Below are positions 26,979-36,525 of a stretch of DNA of 64,000 nt, in pieces. A program made the position numbers and the translations under genes. Source of the DNA: Streptomyces griseocarneus (GTDB lineage Bacteria; Actinomycetota; Actinomycetes; Streptomycetales; Streptomycetaceae); assembly GCA_003674045.1 (NCBI GenBank), contig PENC01000007.1, forward strand, positions 124,001-188,000, in the 5' to 3' direction. The notes under the pieces are model-generated. The model was not told the DNA's origin and made no database searches. It saw only the letters and a program-made list of their open reading frames with translations. The number at the start of each line of letters is the position of its first letter. Within the stretch, counting starts at the first letter, position 1.

Positions 26979-27815
26979 ATGGCACGTATTCGGGTCCTGG
27001 TGGTCGACGACCACCGCATCTTCGCCGAGTCGCTCGCCGCTGCCCTCGCGGCCGAGCAGGATGTGGATGTCTCGGCGGCCGGCAGTGGGCCGGCGGCGCT
27101 GCGCGCGCTGGAGCGCGCGGCGGGTGAGGGACGGCGGTTCGACGTGATCCTGGTCGACGCCGATCTGGGCGCGGCGGGCGGGGAAGGCGTACCGGGCCAG
27201 CTGCGCGGCCCCGGCATCGGCCAGGACGGCGCGGCCGGAGCGGCCGGGCACGCCGCCCATACGGCTCACGTGGCCCACACGGCTCACGGCGAGGGCGCCG
27301 GGGACGGGATCTCGCTCGTGGCGGGGGTCCGCACCGGCCATCCGTCCGTACGGACGGTGGTGCTCGCCGAGCGCGACGACCCCCGCCGGGCCGCCGCGGC
27401 GCTCCAGGCGGGCGCGGGCGGCTGGGTGGCGAAGGACTGCTCGCTGTCCCGGCTGCTGGCCGTCATCCGGGGCGTGCTGCGGGACGAGACGCACCTGCCG
27501 CCCGCGCTGCTCACGGGTGTGCTGCGGGAGCTGACGGCGGCGCGCAAGCACCGTACGGAGAGCGAGCGGCTCGTGGAGTCCCTGACGCCGCGGGAGCGCG
27601 AGGTGCTGCGCTGCATGGTGGCCGGGCTGGGGCGCAAGGCCGTCGCGGAGCGGCTCTATCTCTCCCCGCACACGGTGCGCACGCACATGCAGAACGTGCT
27701 GGGGAAGCTGGGCGTGCACTCCACGCTCGCCGCGGTGGCACTGGCCCGGCGGGCCGGGGTGGGGCCGGTCGACCTAGCCGGGAACGTTGTCGAACGGGGC
27801 GGTCAACTGGCGTAG
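26979..27815 (+). CDS. LuxR-type response regulator with a histidine-rich insert
   Basis: A 278-residue protein: receiver at residues 1-170 and LuxR-type helix-turn-helix at about 200-262 (LTPREREVLRCMVAGLGRKA). The acidic pocket (DDH, residues 10-12), phosphoacceptor Asp60 (VILVDADLG) and conserved Lys152 (WVAKD) are all present, so phosphorylation is possible. Between residues about 72 and 110 there is an insertion containing HAAHTAHVAHTAH, which is not part of normal receivers. ATG 26979 follows AAGGGGG. Its end overlaps the MarR gene on the other strand by 42 bases. No kinase gene adjoins. Confidence 0.88.
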   Translation: MARIRVLVVDDHRIFAESLAAALAAEQDVDVSAAGSGPAALRALERAAGEGRRFDVILVDADLGAAGGEGVPGQLRGPGIGQDGAAGAAGHAAHTAHVAHTAHGEGAGDGISLVAGVRTGHPSVRTVVLAERDDPRRAAAALQAGAGGWVAKDCSLSRLLAVIRGVLRDETHLPPALLTGVLRELTAARKHRTESERLVESLTPREREVLRCMVAGLGRKAVAERLYLSPHTVRTHMQNVLGKLGVHSTLAAVALARRAGVGPVDLAGNVVERGGQLA

Positions 27816-28271
27816 CAACCCGGCCAGTTCGTGGCGCTGGGCGGTGGACAGCTCGGCGAGGATGGCGCGTTCCTGCGCCAGCAGTCCGGCGAGCGACTCG
27901 TCCGCGCGGTCGCGCCCCTCGGCCGTGAGGCGTACGAGCACGCCGCGGCGGTCGTTGGGGTCGGGCAGCCGCTCGACGAGGTTGCGCTTGGCGAGCCGGT
28001 CGATGCGGTTGGTCATGGTGCCGGACGTGACCAGCGTCTGGGTGAGCAGCTGGCCGGGGGAGAGCTGATAGGGGTCGCCCGCCCGGCGCAGCGAGGTCAG
28101 GACGTCGAACTCCCACGGCTCCAGCTGATGCTCCGCGAAGGCCAGCCGCCGGGCCCGGTCCAGGTGGCGGGCGAGCCTGCTGACACGGCTGAGCACCTCG
28201 AGCGGTTCCACGTCGAGGTCCGGGCGCTCGCGGCGCCATGCTGCGACCAGTCGATCGACCTCGTCCTCCAT
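27774..28271 (-). CDS. MarR-family transcriptional regulator
   Basis: The 165-residue winged-helix protein has the MarR pattern: LEPWEFDVLTSLRRAG, then LLTQTLVTSGTMTNRIDRLAKRNLVERL (recognition helix) and the wing DPNDRRGVLVRLTAEGRDR. ATG 28271 is the start. It faces the methyltransferase gene across a short region that holds a perfect 18-bp palindrome, the expected operator, so it probably represses both genes until a ligand or oxidant binds. No cysteine near the N-terminus argues against an OhrR-type thiol switch. Confidence 0.9.
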   Translation of the reverse strand: MEDEVDRLVAAWRRERPDLDVEPLEVLSRVSRLARHLDRARRLAFAEHQLEPWEFDVLTSLRRAGDPYQLSPGQLLTQTLVTSGTMTNRIDRLAKRNLVERLPDPNDRRGVLVRLTAEGRDRADESLAGLLAQERAILAELSTAQRHELAGLLRQLTAPFDNVPG

Positions 28272-28303
28272 GGGGTCAGTGTAGTAGGTCTGTCGACATG
28301 AAG

Positions 28304-28321
28304 TCTCTTGACGTCAAGAGA
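28304..28321. promoter_or_regulatory. Perfect 18-bp palindrome, probable MarR operator
   Basis: TCTCTTGACGTCAAGAGA reads the same on both strands. It contains TTGACGTCAA, a form often bound by MarR dimers. It sits 33 bp upstream of the marR start and about 60-75 bp upstream of the methyltransferase start, where it can block both promoters. Seen directly; the binding is inferred from position and family habit. Confidence 0.7.
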
Positions 28322-28379
28322 TCTCGGGTGGATCGTGGAACACATGGAAAGCGCACCCACGGCCATGGAGGGCGCACGC

Positions 28380-29183
28380 ATGGACACCACCACGCCCACC
28401 TGGGACCCGGAGCAGTACCTCCGTCATGAGGGGCTCCGCACCCGCCCGGTCCGGGATCTGCTCGCCCGCGTACCGGAGCTGCCGGGCGGCCCCGGCAGGC
28501 CCACCCGCATCGTCGACCTCGGCTGCGGCGCGGGCAACCTCACGCCCCTGCTCACCGCCCGCTGGCCGGAGGCCACGATCACCGGCCTCGACAGCTCCGC
28601 CGAGATGCTCGCCAAGGCGGCGGCGTACGCCGGTGACCGCGTCTCCTTCGCCCGAGCCGACCTCGCCGACTGGATCCCGGCCGGCCCGTACGACCTGATC
28701 TTCTCCAGCGCCACCCTCCAGTGGGTCCCGGGCCACGCGGAACTCTTCCCGGCCTGGCTCGCCGCGCTGGCCCCCGGCGGCGTCTTCGCCTTCACGCTCC
28801 CCGGCAACTTCGACGCGCCCAGCCATGTACTCCTGCGCGACCTCTGCGACAGCCCGCGCTGGCGCGACCGCCTTGGTCCTGTCCGCCGCGGCCACGCCCT
28901 GGAACCGGGGGAGTACCTGGAACGCCTCTCCGGCCTGGGGCCGGGCCTGGACGTGGACGCCTGGGAAACCACCTACGTCCAGCTCTTGCAGGGCTCCGAC
29001 CCCGTCCTCTCCTGGACCAAGGGCACGGCACTGCGGCCTGTACTGACGGTGCTTTCGCCGACCGAGGCGGATGCCTTTCTGGTGGAGTACGGCGCGCTGC
29101 TGCGCGAGGCGTACCCGGAAGGGCCGCACGGGACGGTGTTCCCGTTCCGACGGATCTTTGTGGTTGCACATAAAAGCGAGTGA
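28380..29183 (+). CDS. tam: SAM-dependent methyltransferase, trans-aconitate methyltransferase-like
   Basis: A 267-residue class I methyltransferase. SAM motif I (IVDLGCGAGNLT) is near residue 43 and a FSSATLQWVPGHAELFP block near residues 106-122 is typical of Tam, as is the TTPTWDPEQYLRHEGLRTRP start. Tam methylates trans-aconitate, an inhibitor of aconitase. ATG 28380 matches the family start; an earlier ATG at 28344 would add 12 residues. A MarR regulator is divergent from it. The substrate is inferred from similarity only. Confidence 0.82.
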   Translation: MDTTTPTWDPEQYLRHEGLRTRPVRDLLARVPELPGGPGRPTRIVDLGCGAGNLTPLLTARWPEATITGLDSSAEMLAKAAAYAGDRVSFARADLADWIPAGPYDLIFSSATLQWVPGHAELFPAWLAALAPGGVFAFTLPGNFDAPSHVLLRDLCDSPRWRDRLGPVRRGHALEPGEYLERLSGLGPGLDVDAWETTYVQLLQGSDPVLSWTKGTALRPVLTVLSPTEADAFLVEYGALLREAYPEGPHGTVFPFRRIFVVAHKSE

Positions 29184-29195
29184 TCGCTTGTGTGA

Positions 29196-29390
29196 ATGAG
29201 TGGAGGGTGTTCCGTCCCCTGCTCGCCCCGGGAGTTCGACGGTGACGGCGCGGTCGTCCTGCTGACCGAGCCCGACCCCGACAGGGCCGCCTACGCGGGC
29301 GAGCAGCGTGTTCCTTACGGCACCGACGCCGTGGTCCCGGCCGGTCCGGCGAAGGGCTTCGTCATCGGGGAGTCGGTGACGGGGGCCTGA
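29196..29390 (+). pseudogene. Possible remnant of an Uma2-like protein
   Basis: A 64-residue frame ending LTEPDPDRAAYAGEQRVPYG and then a VVPAGPAKGFVIG tail. It resembles the C-terminal beta hairpins of Uma2-family restriction-endonuclease-fold proteins, which are common in Streptomyces. The catalytic core that should precede it is absent; the methyltransferase stop is only 12 bases upstream. If the likeness is right this is a decayed fragment. A real small gene remains possible. Confidence 0.35.
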
Positions 29391-29394
29391 CCCG

Positions 29395-29512
29395 GGGCCC
29401 TGCCCCGAAAGGGGCGCGGGGAACTGCGCGACAAGCCCTCACCGGGCCCGCAGCCGCGCACGCAGCGCAAGACAGCCCGGTAGGCGCAACAAGCCCACCG
29501 GGCCGCCCCCGG
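29395..29512 (+). repeat. Short intergenic palindrome unit
   Basis: It has the core AAGGGGCGCGGGGAACTGCG near 29409-29428, then a CCGCAGCCGCGCACGCAGCG block and a CCCGGTAGGCGCAACAAGCC end, as at 6938-7070 and 18061-18140. It fills the gap before the convergent ppc gene, where it could also act in termination. Confidence 0.75.
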
Positions 29513-29522
29513 CCAGGGTCGG

Positions 29523-32294
<2,772 letters not shown>

Positions 32295-32435
32295 AGGTGC
32301 TGCTCCTTGCAAGGTTCCGGCACGTCTGGAGGGGTCGCGGACCGCGCTGTCCGACGTGCACCAGCATAGGTCTCCGGCCTGCTCCCGGCCGACGCGCGGT
32401 CGGCCACGGCCTCTTGCTCCGGGGGCCCGCCCTGC

Positions 32436-32470
32436 GATACTTACGTAGCCGTAGGTTACGGTCCCGTAGC
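32436..32470 (+). promoter_or_regulatory. Repeated CGTAG/TACGG elements before the desaturase gene
   Basis: Within 35 bases the sequence has TACGTA, then CCGTA-GGT-TACGG (32449-32461, a 5-3-5 inverted repeat), then CCCGTAG. A GATACT hexamer at 32436 could be a -10. Inverted repeats of this type before a desaturase gene that is followed by its own TetR gene suggest the operator of that TetR. Seen directly; function inferred. Confidence 0.45.
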
Positions 32471-32498
32471 CATGCCCCCGAGCCCTCTGAGGGATCTC

Positions 32499-33479
32499 AT
32501 GACTGCAAGCCCCGACGTGATCGACGACGCGCCGAAGGCCCAGGAAACCCCCATCCCCTCCGCCACTCTGGGCGGTGACAGCAAGCGCTCCCTGGAGCAG
32601 ATCACCCTGCTGCTGTTCATCGCCGTGCCGTTCGTCGCTCTGCTCGCCGCGGTCCCGCTGGCCTGGGGCTGGGGGGTGAGCTGGCTGGATCTCGGCCTGC
32701 TGGTGGCGATGTACTACATCGGCTGCCACGGCATCACGATCGGTTTCCACCGCCACTTCACGCACGGGGCCTTCAAGGCCAAACGGCCGCTGCGGATCGT
32801 GCTGGCGGTCATGGGCTCGCTGGCGGTGGAGGGGCCGCTGGTGCGCTGGGTGGCGGACCACCGCAAGCACCACAAGTTCTCCGACGTGGAGGGCGACCCG
32901 CACTCCCCCTGGCGCTACGGCGAGACGGTGCCCGCGCTGCTCAAGGGCCTGTGGTGGGCGCACATCGGCTGGATGTTCGACGGGGAGCAGACGCCGCAGC
33001 ACAAGTACGCACCCGACCTGATCAAGGACCCGGTCATCCGGCGGATCTCCCGGCAGTTCGTCCTGTGGACGACGGTGTCGCTGCTCGCCCCGCCGCTGAT
33101 CGGCGGGCTGGCCACCTGGTCGTGGCAGGGCGCGGTGACGGCGTTCTTCTGGGGTTCGCTGGTGCGGGTGGCCCTGCTGCACCACGTGACCTGGTCGATC
33201 AACTCCATCTGCCACGCGGTGGGCAAGCACCCCTTCAAGTCGCGCGACCGCTCGGGGAACGTCGCCTGGCTCGCGGTGCTGTCCTGCGGCGAGTCCTGGC
33301 ACAACCTCCACCACGCGGACCCGACGTCGGCCCGCCACGGGGTGCTGAGGGGCCAGCTGGACTCCAGCGCCCGCCTCATCCGCTGGTTTGAGAAGGCGGG
33401 CTGGGCGTACGACGTCCGCTGGCCGAATGCGGACCGCATCAACTCCCGGCGCAAGGACACCGCCGCCGACGCGGCATGA
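32499..33479 (+). CDS. Membrane acyl-CoA/acyl-lipid fatty acid desaturase
   Basis: A 326-residue di-iron membrane desaturase with the three histidine boxes: HRHFTH at residues 84-89, HRKHHK near residue 124 and HNLHHAD near residue 268. Four membrane helices come in two pairs (around 35-75 and 185-225). It introduces a double bond into fatty acyl chains, probably at delta-9, to adjust membrane fluidity. ATG 32499 follows GAGGGA. Its stop overlaps the start of the TetR gene, so the two are translated together. Divergent from ppc. Confidence 0.92.
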   Translation: MTASPDVIDDAPKAQETPIPSATLGGDSKRSLEQITLLLFIAVPFVALLAAVPLAWGWGVSWLDLGLLVAMYYIGCHGITIGFHRHFTHGAFKAKRPLRIVLAVMGSLAVEGPLVRWVADHRKHHKFSDVEGDPHSPWRYGETVPALLKGLWWAHIGWMFDGEQTPQHKYAPDLIKDPVIRRISRQFVLWTTVSLLAPPLIGGLATWSWQGAVTAFFWGSLVRVALLHHVTWSINSICHAVGKHPFKSRDRSGNVAWLAVLSCGESWHNLHHADPTSARHGVLRGQLDSSARLIRWFEKAGWAYDVRWPNADRINSRRKDTAADAA

Positions 33480-34171
33480 TGGACAGCGTGCCGATCGACA
33501 ACAGCAACACCAGCAGTGACAAGAAGCGGGCCCCGGCCTCGGGGGCCCGGCGCACCCGCCGCGTGCGGATGACCGGCGCGGAGCGCCGTGAGCAACTGCT
33601 GGACATCGGTCGCGCGCTCTTCGCCGAGCGGGGCTTCGAGGGCACGTCGGTGGAGGAGATCGCGGCGAAGGCCGGGGTCTCCAAGCCGGTGGTCTACGAG
33701 CACTTCGGCGGCAAGGAGGGGCTCTACGCGGTGGTGGTCGACCGCGAGATGCGGCAGCTGCTCGACATGGTCACCGGCGCCCTCACCGCGGGCCACCCGC
33801 GCGAGCTCCTCGAACAGGCCGCGTTCGCGCTCCTCGACTACATCGAGACGTACACGGACGGCTTCCGCATCCTTGTCCGCGACTCGCCCGTCGCCCAGTC
33901 CACGGGCACCTTCGCGTCCCTGATCAGCGATATCGCGACACAGGTCGAGGACATCCTGGGCCTGGAGTTCAAGGCCCGGGGCTTCGACCCCAAGCTCGCC
34001 CCCCTCTACGCCCAGGCCCTCGTGGGCATGGTCGCCCTGACGGGCCAGTGGTGGCTCGACGTCCGCAAGCCGAAGAAGGCGGAGGTGGCGGCGCACCTCG
34101 TGAATCTGGCCTGGCACGGCCTGGACGGCCTGGAGCCGAAGCCGCGCCTGGTGGGGCACCGGAAGGCCTGA
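33476..34171 (+). CDS. TetR-family regulator coupled to the desaturase
   Basis: A 231-residue protein with a 30-residue Ser/Arg-rich tail before the TetR helix-turn-helix (RREQLLDIGRALFAERGFEG, then VEEIAAKAGVSKPVVYEHFG, residues about 38-80). The C-terminal helices bind an inducer, likely an acyl-CoA given the neighbour. The ATG at 33476 overlaps the desaturase stop. Probable target: the inverted repeats at 32436-32470. ATG 33479 is an equally placed second start. Confidence 0.9.
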   Translation: MMDSVPIDNSNTSSDKKRAPASGARRTRRVRMTGAERREQLLDIGRALFAERGFEGTSVEEIAAKAGVSKPVVYEHFGGKEGLYAVVVDREMRQLLDMVTGALTAGHPRELLEQAAFALLDYIETYTDGFRILVRDSPVAQSTGTFASLISDIATQVEDILGLEFKARGFDPKLAPLYAQALVGMVALTGQWWLDVRKPKKAEVAAHLVNLAWHGLDGLEPKPRLVGHRKA

Positions 34172-34179
34172 CGGTTTTC

Positions 34180-34325
34180 CGGGGGCTTGCCCCCGGGCCC
34201 CGGTTTCGGTTTCGGGCGCGGGTGGTCTGGCCGCGCCCACCGGGGTGCCTCTTGCGCTGCGCGGGCGGGTGCGGACCGTACGTGGCTGGTCGCGCAGTTC
34301 CCCGCGCCCCTTACGGGGCGTCGTC
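34180..34325 (-). repeat. Short intergenic palindrome unit between convergent genes
   Basis: It holds a GGGGGC-TT-GCCCCC hairpin, a CGCCCACCGGGGTGCCTCTT block shared with 12366-12385, the TGGTCGCGCAGTTCCCCGCG core and a CCCCTTACGGGG hairpin. It fills the whole gap between the convergent TetR and pth genes and ends a few bases before the pth stop codon. Confidence 0.78.
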
Positions 34326-34916
34326 TTACGAGTTGTAGAAGGACTGCGCCCGTTCCAGGCCGTCCACGATCAAGGACTCCACCGCGTCCGCGGCCCGGTC
34401 CACCTCGAAGGCCAGGTCCTTCCGCTCCGTCGACGAGAAGTCCTTCAGGACGAAGTCGGCGACCTGCATGCGGCCGGGCGGGCGGCCGATGCCGAAGCGG
34501 ACGCGGCAGTAGTCGGGGCCCATGGCCTTGGTGATGGACTTGAGGCCGTTGTGGCCGTTGTCACCGCCGCCGAGCTTGAGGCGGAGCTGGCCGAAGTCGA
34601 TGTCGAGCTCGTCGTGGACGGCGACGACCCGCTCGGCGGGGACCTTGTAGAAGTCGCGCAGGGCGACGGTCGGTCCGCCGGACAGGTTCATGAAGGACAT
34701 CGGCTTGGCGATGACCACCCGGCGGCTCGACGGGCCGGGGGCGCCCAGCCGTCCCTCCACCACCTGCGCCCGCGCCTTGTGCGCCTTGAACTTGCCGCCC
34801 ACGCGCTCCGCGAGCAGGTCGGCGACCATGAAGCCCACGTTGTGCCGGTTGCCCGCGTACTCGGGTCCGGGGTTGCCGAGGCCCACGATGAGCCAGGGGC
34901 TGGAGTCGTCCGTCAT
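34326..34916 (-). CDS. pth: Peptidyl-tRNA hydrolase
   Basis: A 196-residue enzyme that frees tRNA from stalled peptidyl-tRNA. The start WLIVGLGNPGPEYAGNRHNVGF carries Asn and the catalytic His of the NRHNVGF motif. The PMSFMNLSG block near residue 75 and the VHDELDIDFG block near residue 100 (catalytic Asp) are intact, followed by GGDNGHNGLKSI. ATG 34916 is preferred because AAGGAG lies 8 bases before it; ATG 34922 would be too close. Last gene of the glmU-prs-rplY-pth series. Confidence 0.95.
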   Translation of the reverse strand: MTDDSSPWLIVGLGNPGPEYAGNRHNVGFMVADLLAERVGGKFKAHKARAQVVEGRLGAPGPSSRRVVIAKPMSFMNLSGGPTVALRDFYKVPAERVVAVHDELDIDFGQLRLKLGGGDNGHNGLKSITKAMGPDYCRVRFGIGRPPGRMQVADFVLKDFSSTERKDLAFEVDRAADAVESLIVDGLERAQSFYNS

Positions 34917-34940
34917 CCGCATGTCTCCTTCATACGCCAA

Positions 34941-34973
34941 CCGCCGTCCCGCTCCGGTGGAGCGGGACGGCGG
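34941..34973 (-). terminator. 15-bp stem-loop between rplY and pth
   Basis: CCGCCGTCCCGCTCC (34941-34955) and its exact complement (34959-34973) enclose a 3-base loop. Read on the minus strand it begins 22 bases after the rplY stop and ends about 20 bases before the pth start. There is no T run on the downstream side. It may end most rplY transcripts or attenuate read-through into pth. Confidence 0.8.
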
Positions 34974-34995
34974 CGGAGAGAAAATCAGCTGAGGA

Positions 34996-35289
34996 TCAGG
35001 CCTCGGCGCCGACGACCAGCAGGTCGAGGTGGACCAGGAAGCCCTTCAGCGCGTCGCGCTGCACGTCCTTGGGGACGACGATCTCGGTGCGGCCGTCGAT
35101 GTCCAGGGCGATGCGGACGCCCTGGTTCTTCAGCGCCATCATGGTCTCGTGGCCCGGCAGGGTGACGTGGACCGGCTCGCTGCCCTGGCCGTAGACGACG
35201 GCGGGGACCTGACCGGCGACACGGGCGCGGCGGGCGAAGCCCTTGCCGAAGTCGCTGCGGAGCTGAGCGGGGATCTTGACCTCGGACAT
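34996..35289 (-). CDS. rplY: 50S ribosomal protein L25, single-domain form
   Basis: A 97-residue 5S-rRNA-binding protein: EVKIPAQLRSDFGKGFARRA, VPAVVYGQGSEPVHV and RDALKGFLVHLDLLVVG are typical L25/Ctc sequence. Many actinobacterial L25/Ctc proteins are about 200 residues with a second C-terminal beta domain; here a stop comes after VGAEA, leaving only the RNA-binding domain as in E. coli. ATG 35289 has GAGGAG at 5 bases. A strong stem-loop follows the gene. Confidence 0.9.
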   Translation of the reverse strand: MSEVKIPAQLRSDFGKGFARRARVAGQVPAVVYGQGSEPVHVTLPGHETMMALKNQGVRIALDIDGRTEIVVPKDVQRDALKGFLVHLDLLVVGAEA

Positions 35290-35395
35290 CTGCACTCCTC
35301 GTAGATGAAAAATCGGATCTGGAAGCCGTTACCCGGCCTTCTACAGACCTGCTACGAAGAGCGCGTCGATAACGGACCGCCGCACACACAAAGGT

Positions 35396-35447
35396 GCGGC
35401 CTCCCTCGCCGAGCAACTCGAAGGAGTGTACCCGGCGGGGAGGCCGC
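35396..35447 (-). terminator. Stem-loop after prs
   Basis: GCGGCCTCCC (35396-35405) and CGCCG (35407-35411) pair with CGGCG (35433-35437) and GGGAGGCCGC (35438-35447), leaving one bulged T and a 21-base loop. On the minus strand it lies about 28-79 bases after the prs stop and before rplY. The likely role is to end or thin prs transcription. Confidence 0.7.
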
Positions 35448-35474
35448 CCAGAAATCGATCAGTCAGCGGGTGAC

Positions 35475-36452
35475 TTACGCCTGCTCCTCGAAGAGGCTCG
35501 TGACCGAGCCGTCCTCGAAGACCTCGCGCACGGCGCGCGCGATCGTCGGGGCGATCGACAGCACCGTGATCTTGTCGAGCTCCAGCTCACCCGGCGTCGG
35601 CAGGGTGTTGGTGAACACGAACTCGCTCACCTTGGAGTTCTTCAGACGGTCCGCGGCCGGGCCGGAGAGCACACCGTGCGTGGCGGTGACGATGACGTCC
35701 TCGGCGCCGTTCGCGAACAGCGCGTCGGCGGCGGCGCAGATGGTGCCACCGGTGTCGATCATGTCGTCGACCAGGACACAGACGCGGCCCTTCACATCAC
35801 CGACGACCTCGTGCACGGTGACCTGGTTGGCGACGTCCTTGTCACGGCGCTTGTGCACGATCGCCAGCGGCGCGCCCAGGCGGTCGCACCAGCGGTCGGC
35901 CACGCGCACGCGGCCGGCGTCCGGGGAGACGACGGTGAGCTTGTCGCGGTCGACCTTGGCGCCCACGTAGTCGGCGAGGATCGGCAGCGCGAACAGGTGG
36001 TCCACCGGGCCGTCGAAGAAGCCCTGGATCTGGTCCGTGTGCAGGTCGACCGTGAGGATGCGGTCGGCACCGGCGGTCTTGAACAGGTCCGCGACCAGGC
36101 GGGCCGAGATGGGCTCACGGCCGCGGTGCTTCTTGTCCTGACGGGCGTAGCCGTAGAACGGCACGACCACGGTGATGGAGCGGGCCGACGCGCGCTTCAG
36201 CGCGTCGATCATGATCAGCTGCTCCATGACCCACTTGTTGATGGGAGCCGTGTGGCTCTGCATCAGGAAGCAGTCGGCGCCGCGCGCCGACTCCTGGAAG
36301 CGGACGTAGATCTCGCCGTTGGCGAAGTCGAATGCCTTGGTCGGGACCAGGCCGACGCCCAGCTGGTGCGCGACCTCCTCGGCAAGCTCGGGGTGGGCGC
36401 GGCCGGAGAAGAGCATCAGCTTCTTCTCGCCGGTCGTCTTGATCCCGGTCAC
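35475..36452 (-). CDS. prs: Ribose-phosphate pyrophosphokinase
   Basis: A 325-residue enzyme that makes PRPP from ribose-5-phosphate and ATP for nucleotide, histidine and tryptophan synthesis. The LMLFSGRAHPELAEEVA start, the flexible-loop region YARQDKKHRGREPIS near residue 100, the metal/regulatory motif VDLHTDQIQGFF near residue 130 and the PRPP-binding VLVDDMIDTGGT near residue 222 are all there. GTG 36452 follows AAGGAG. It lies 73 bp after glmU on the same strand. Confidence 0.96.
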   Translation of the reverse strand: MTGIKTTGEKKLMLFSGRAHPELAEEVAHQLGVGLVPTKAFDFANGEIYVRFQESARGADCFLMQSHTAPINKWVMEQLIMIDALKRASARSITVVVPFYGYARQDKKHRGREPISARLVADLFKTAGADRILTVDLHTDQIQGFFDGPVDHLFALPILADYVGAKVDRDKLTVVSPDAGRVRVADRWCDRLGAPLAIVHKRRDKDVANQVTVHEVVGDVKGRVCVLVDDMIDTGGTICAAADALFANGAEDVIVTATHGVLSGPAADRLKNSKVSEFVFTNTLPTPGELELDKITVLSIAPTIARAVREVFEDGSVTSLFEEQA

Positions 36453-36525
36453 AGCACATTCTCCTTGGATGTCGCATTGTGTGCGCTTATCACGGTACGC
36501 CCCGCACGACGGACCCGTGTCACGG

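Noticed and set aside
32300..33338. N-terminal extension of PEP carboxylase on the minus strand
   Set aside because: The open frame runs far upstream, but those codons overlap the desaturase gene and read as low-complexity Arg/Gly/His. The GTG at 32294 has a good ribosome binding site and gives the normal family length.
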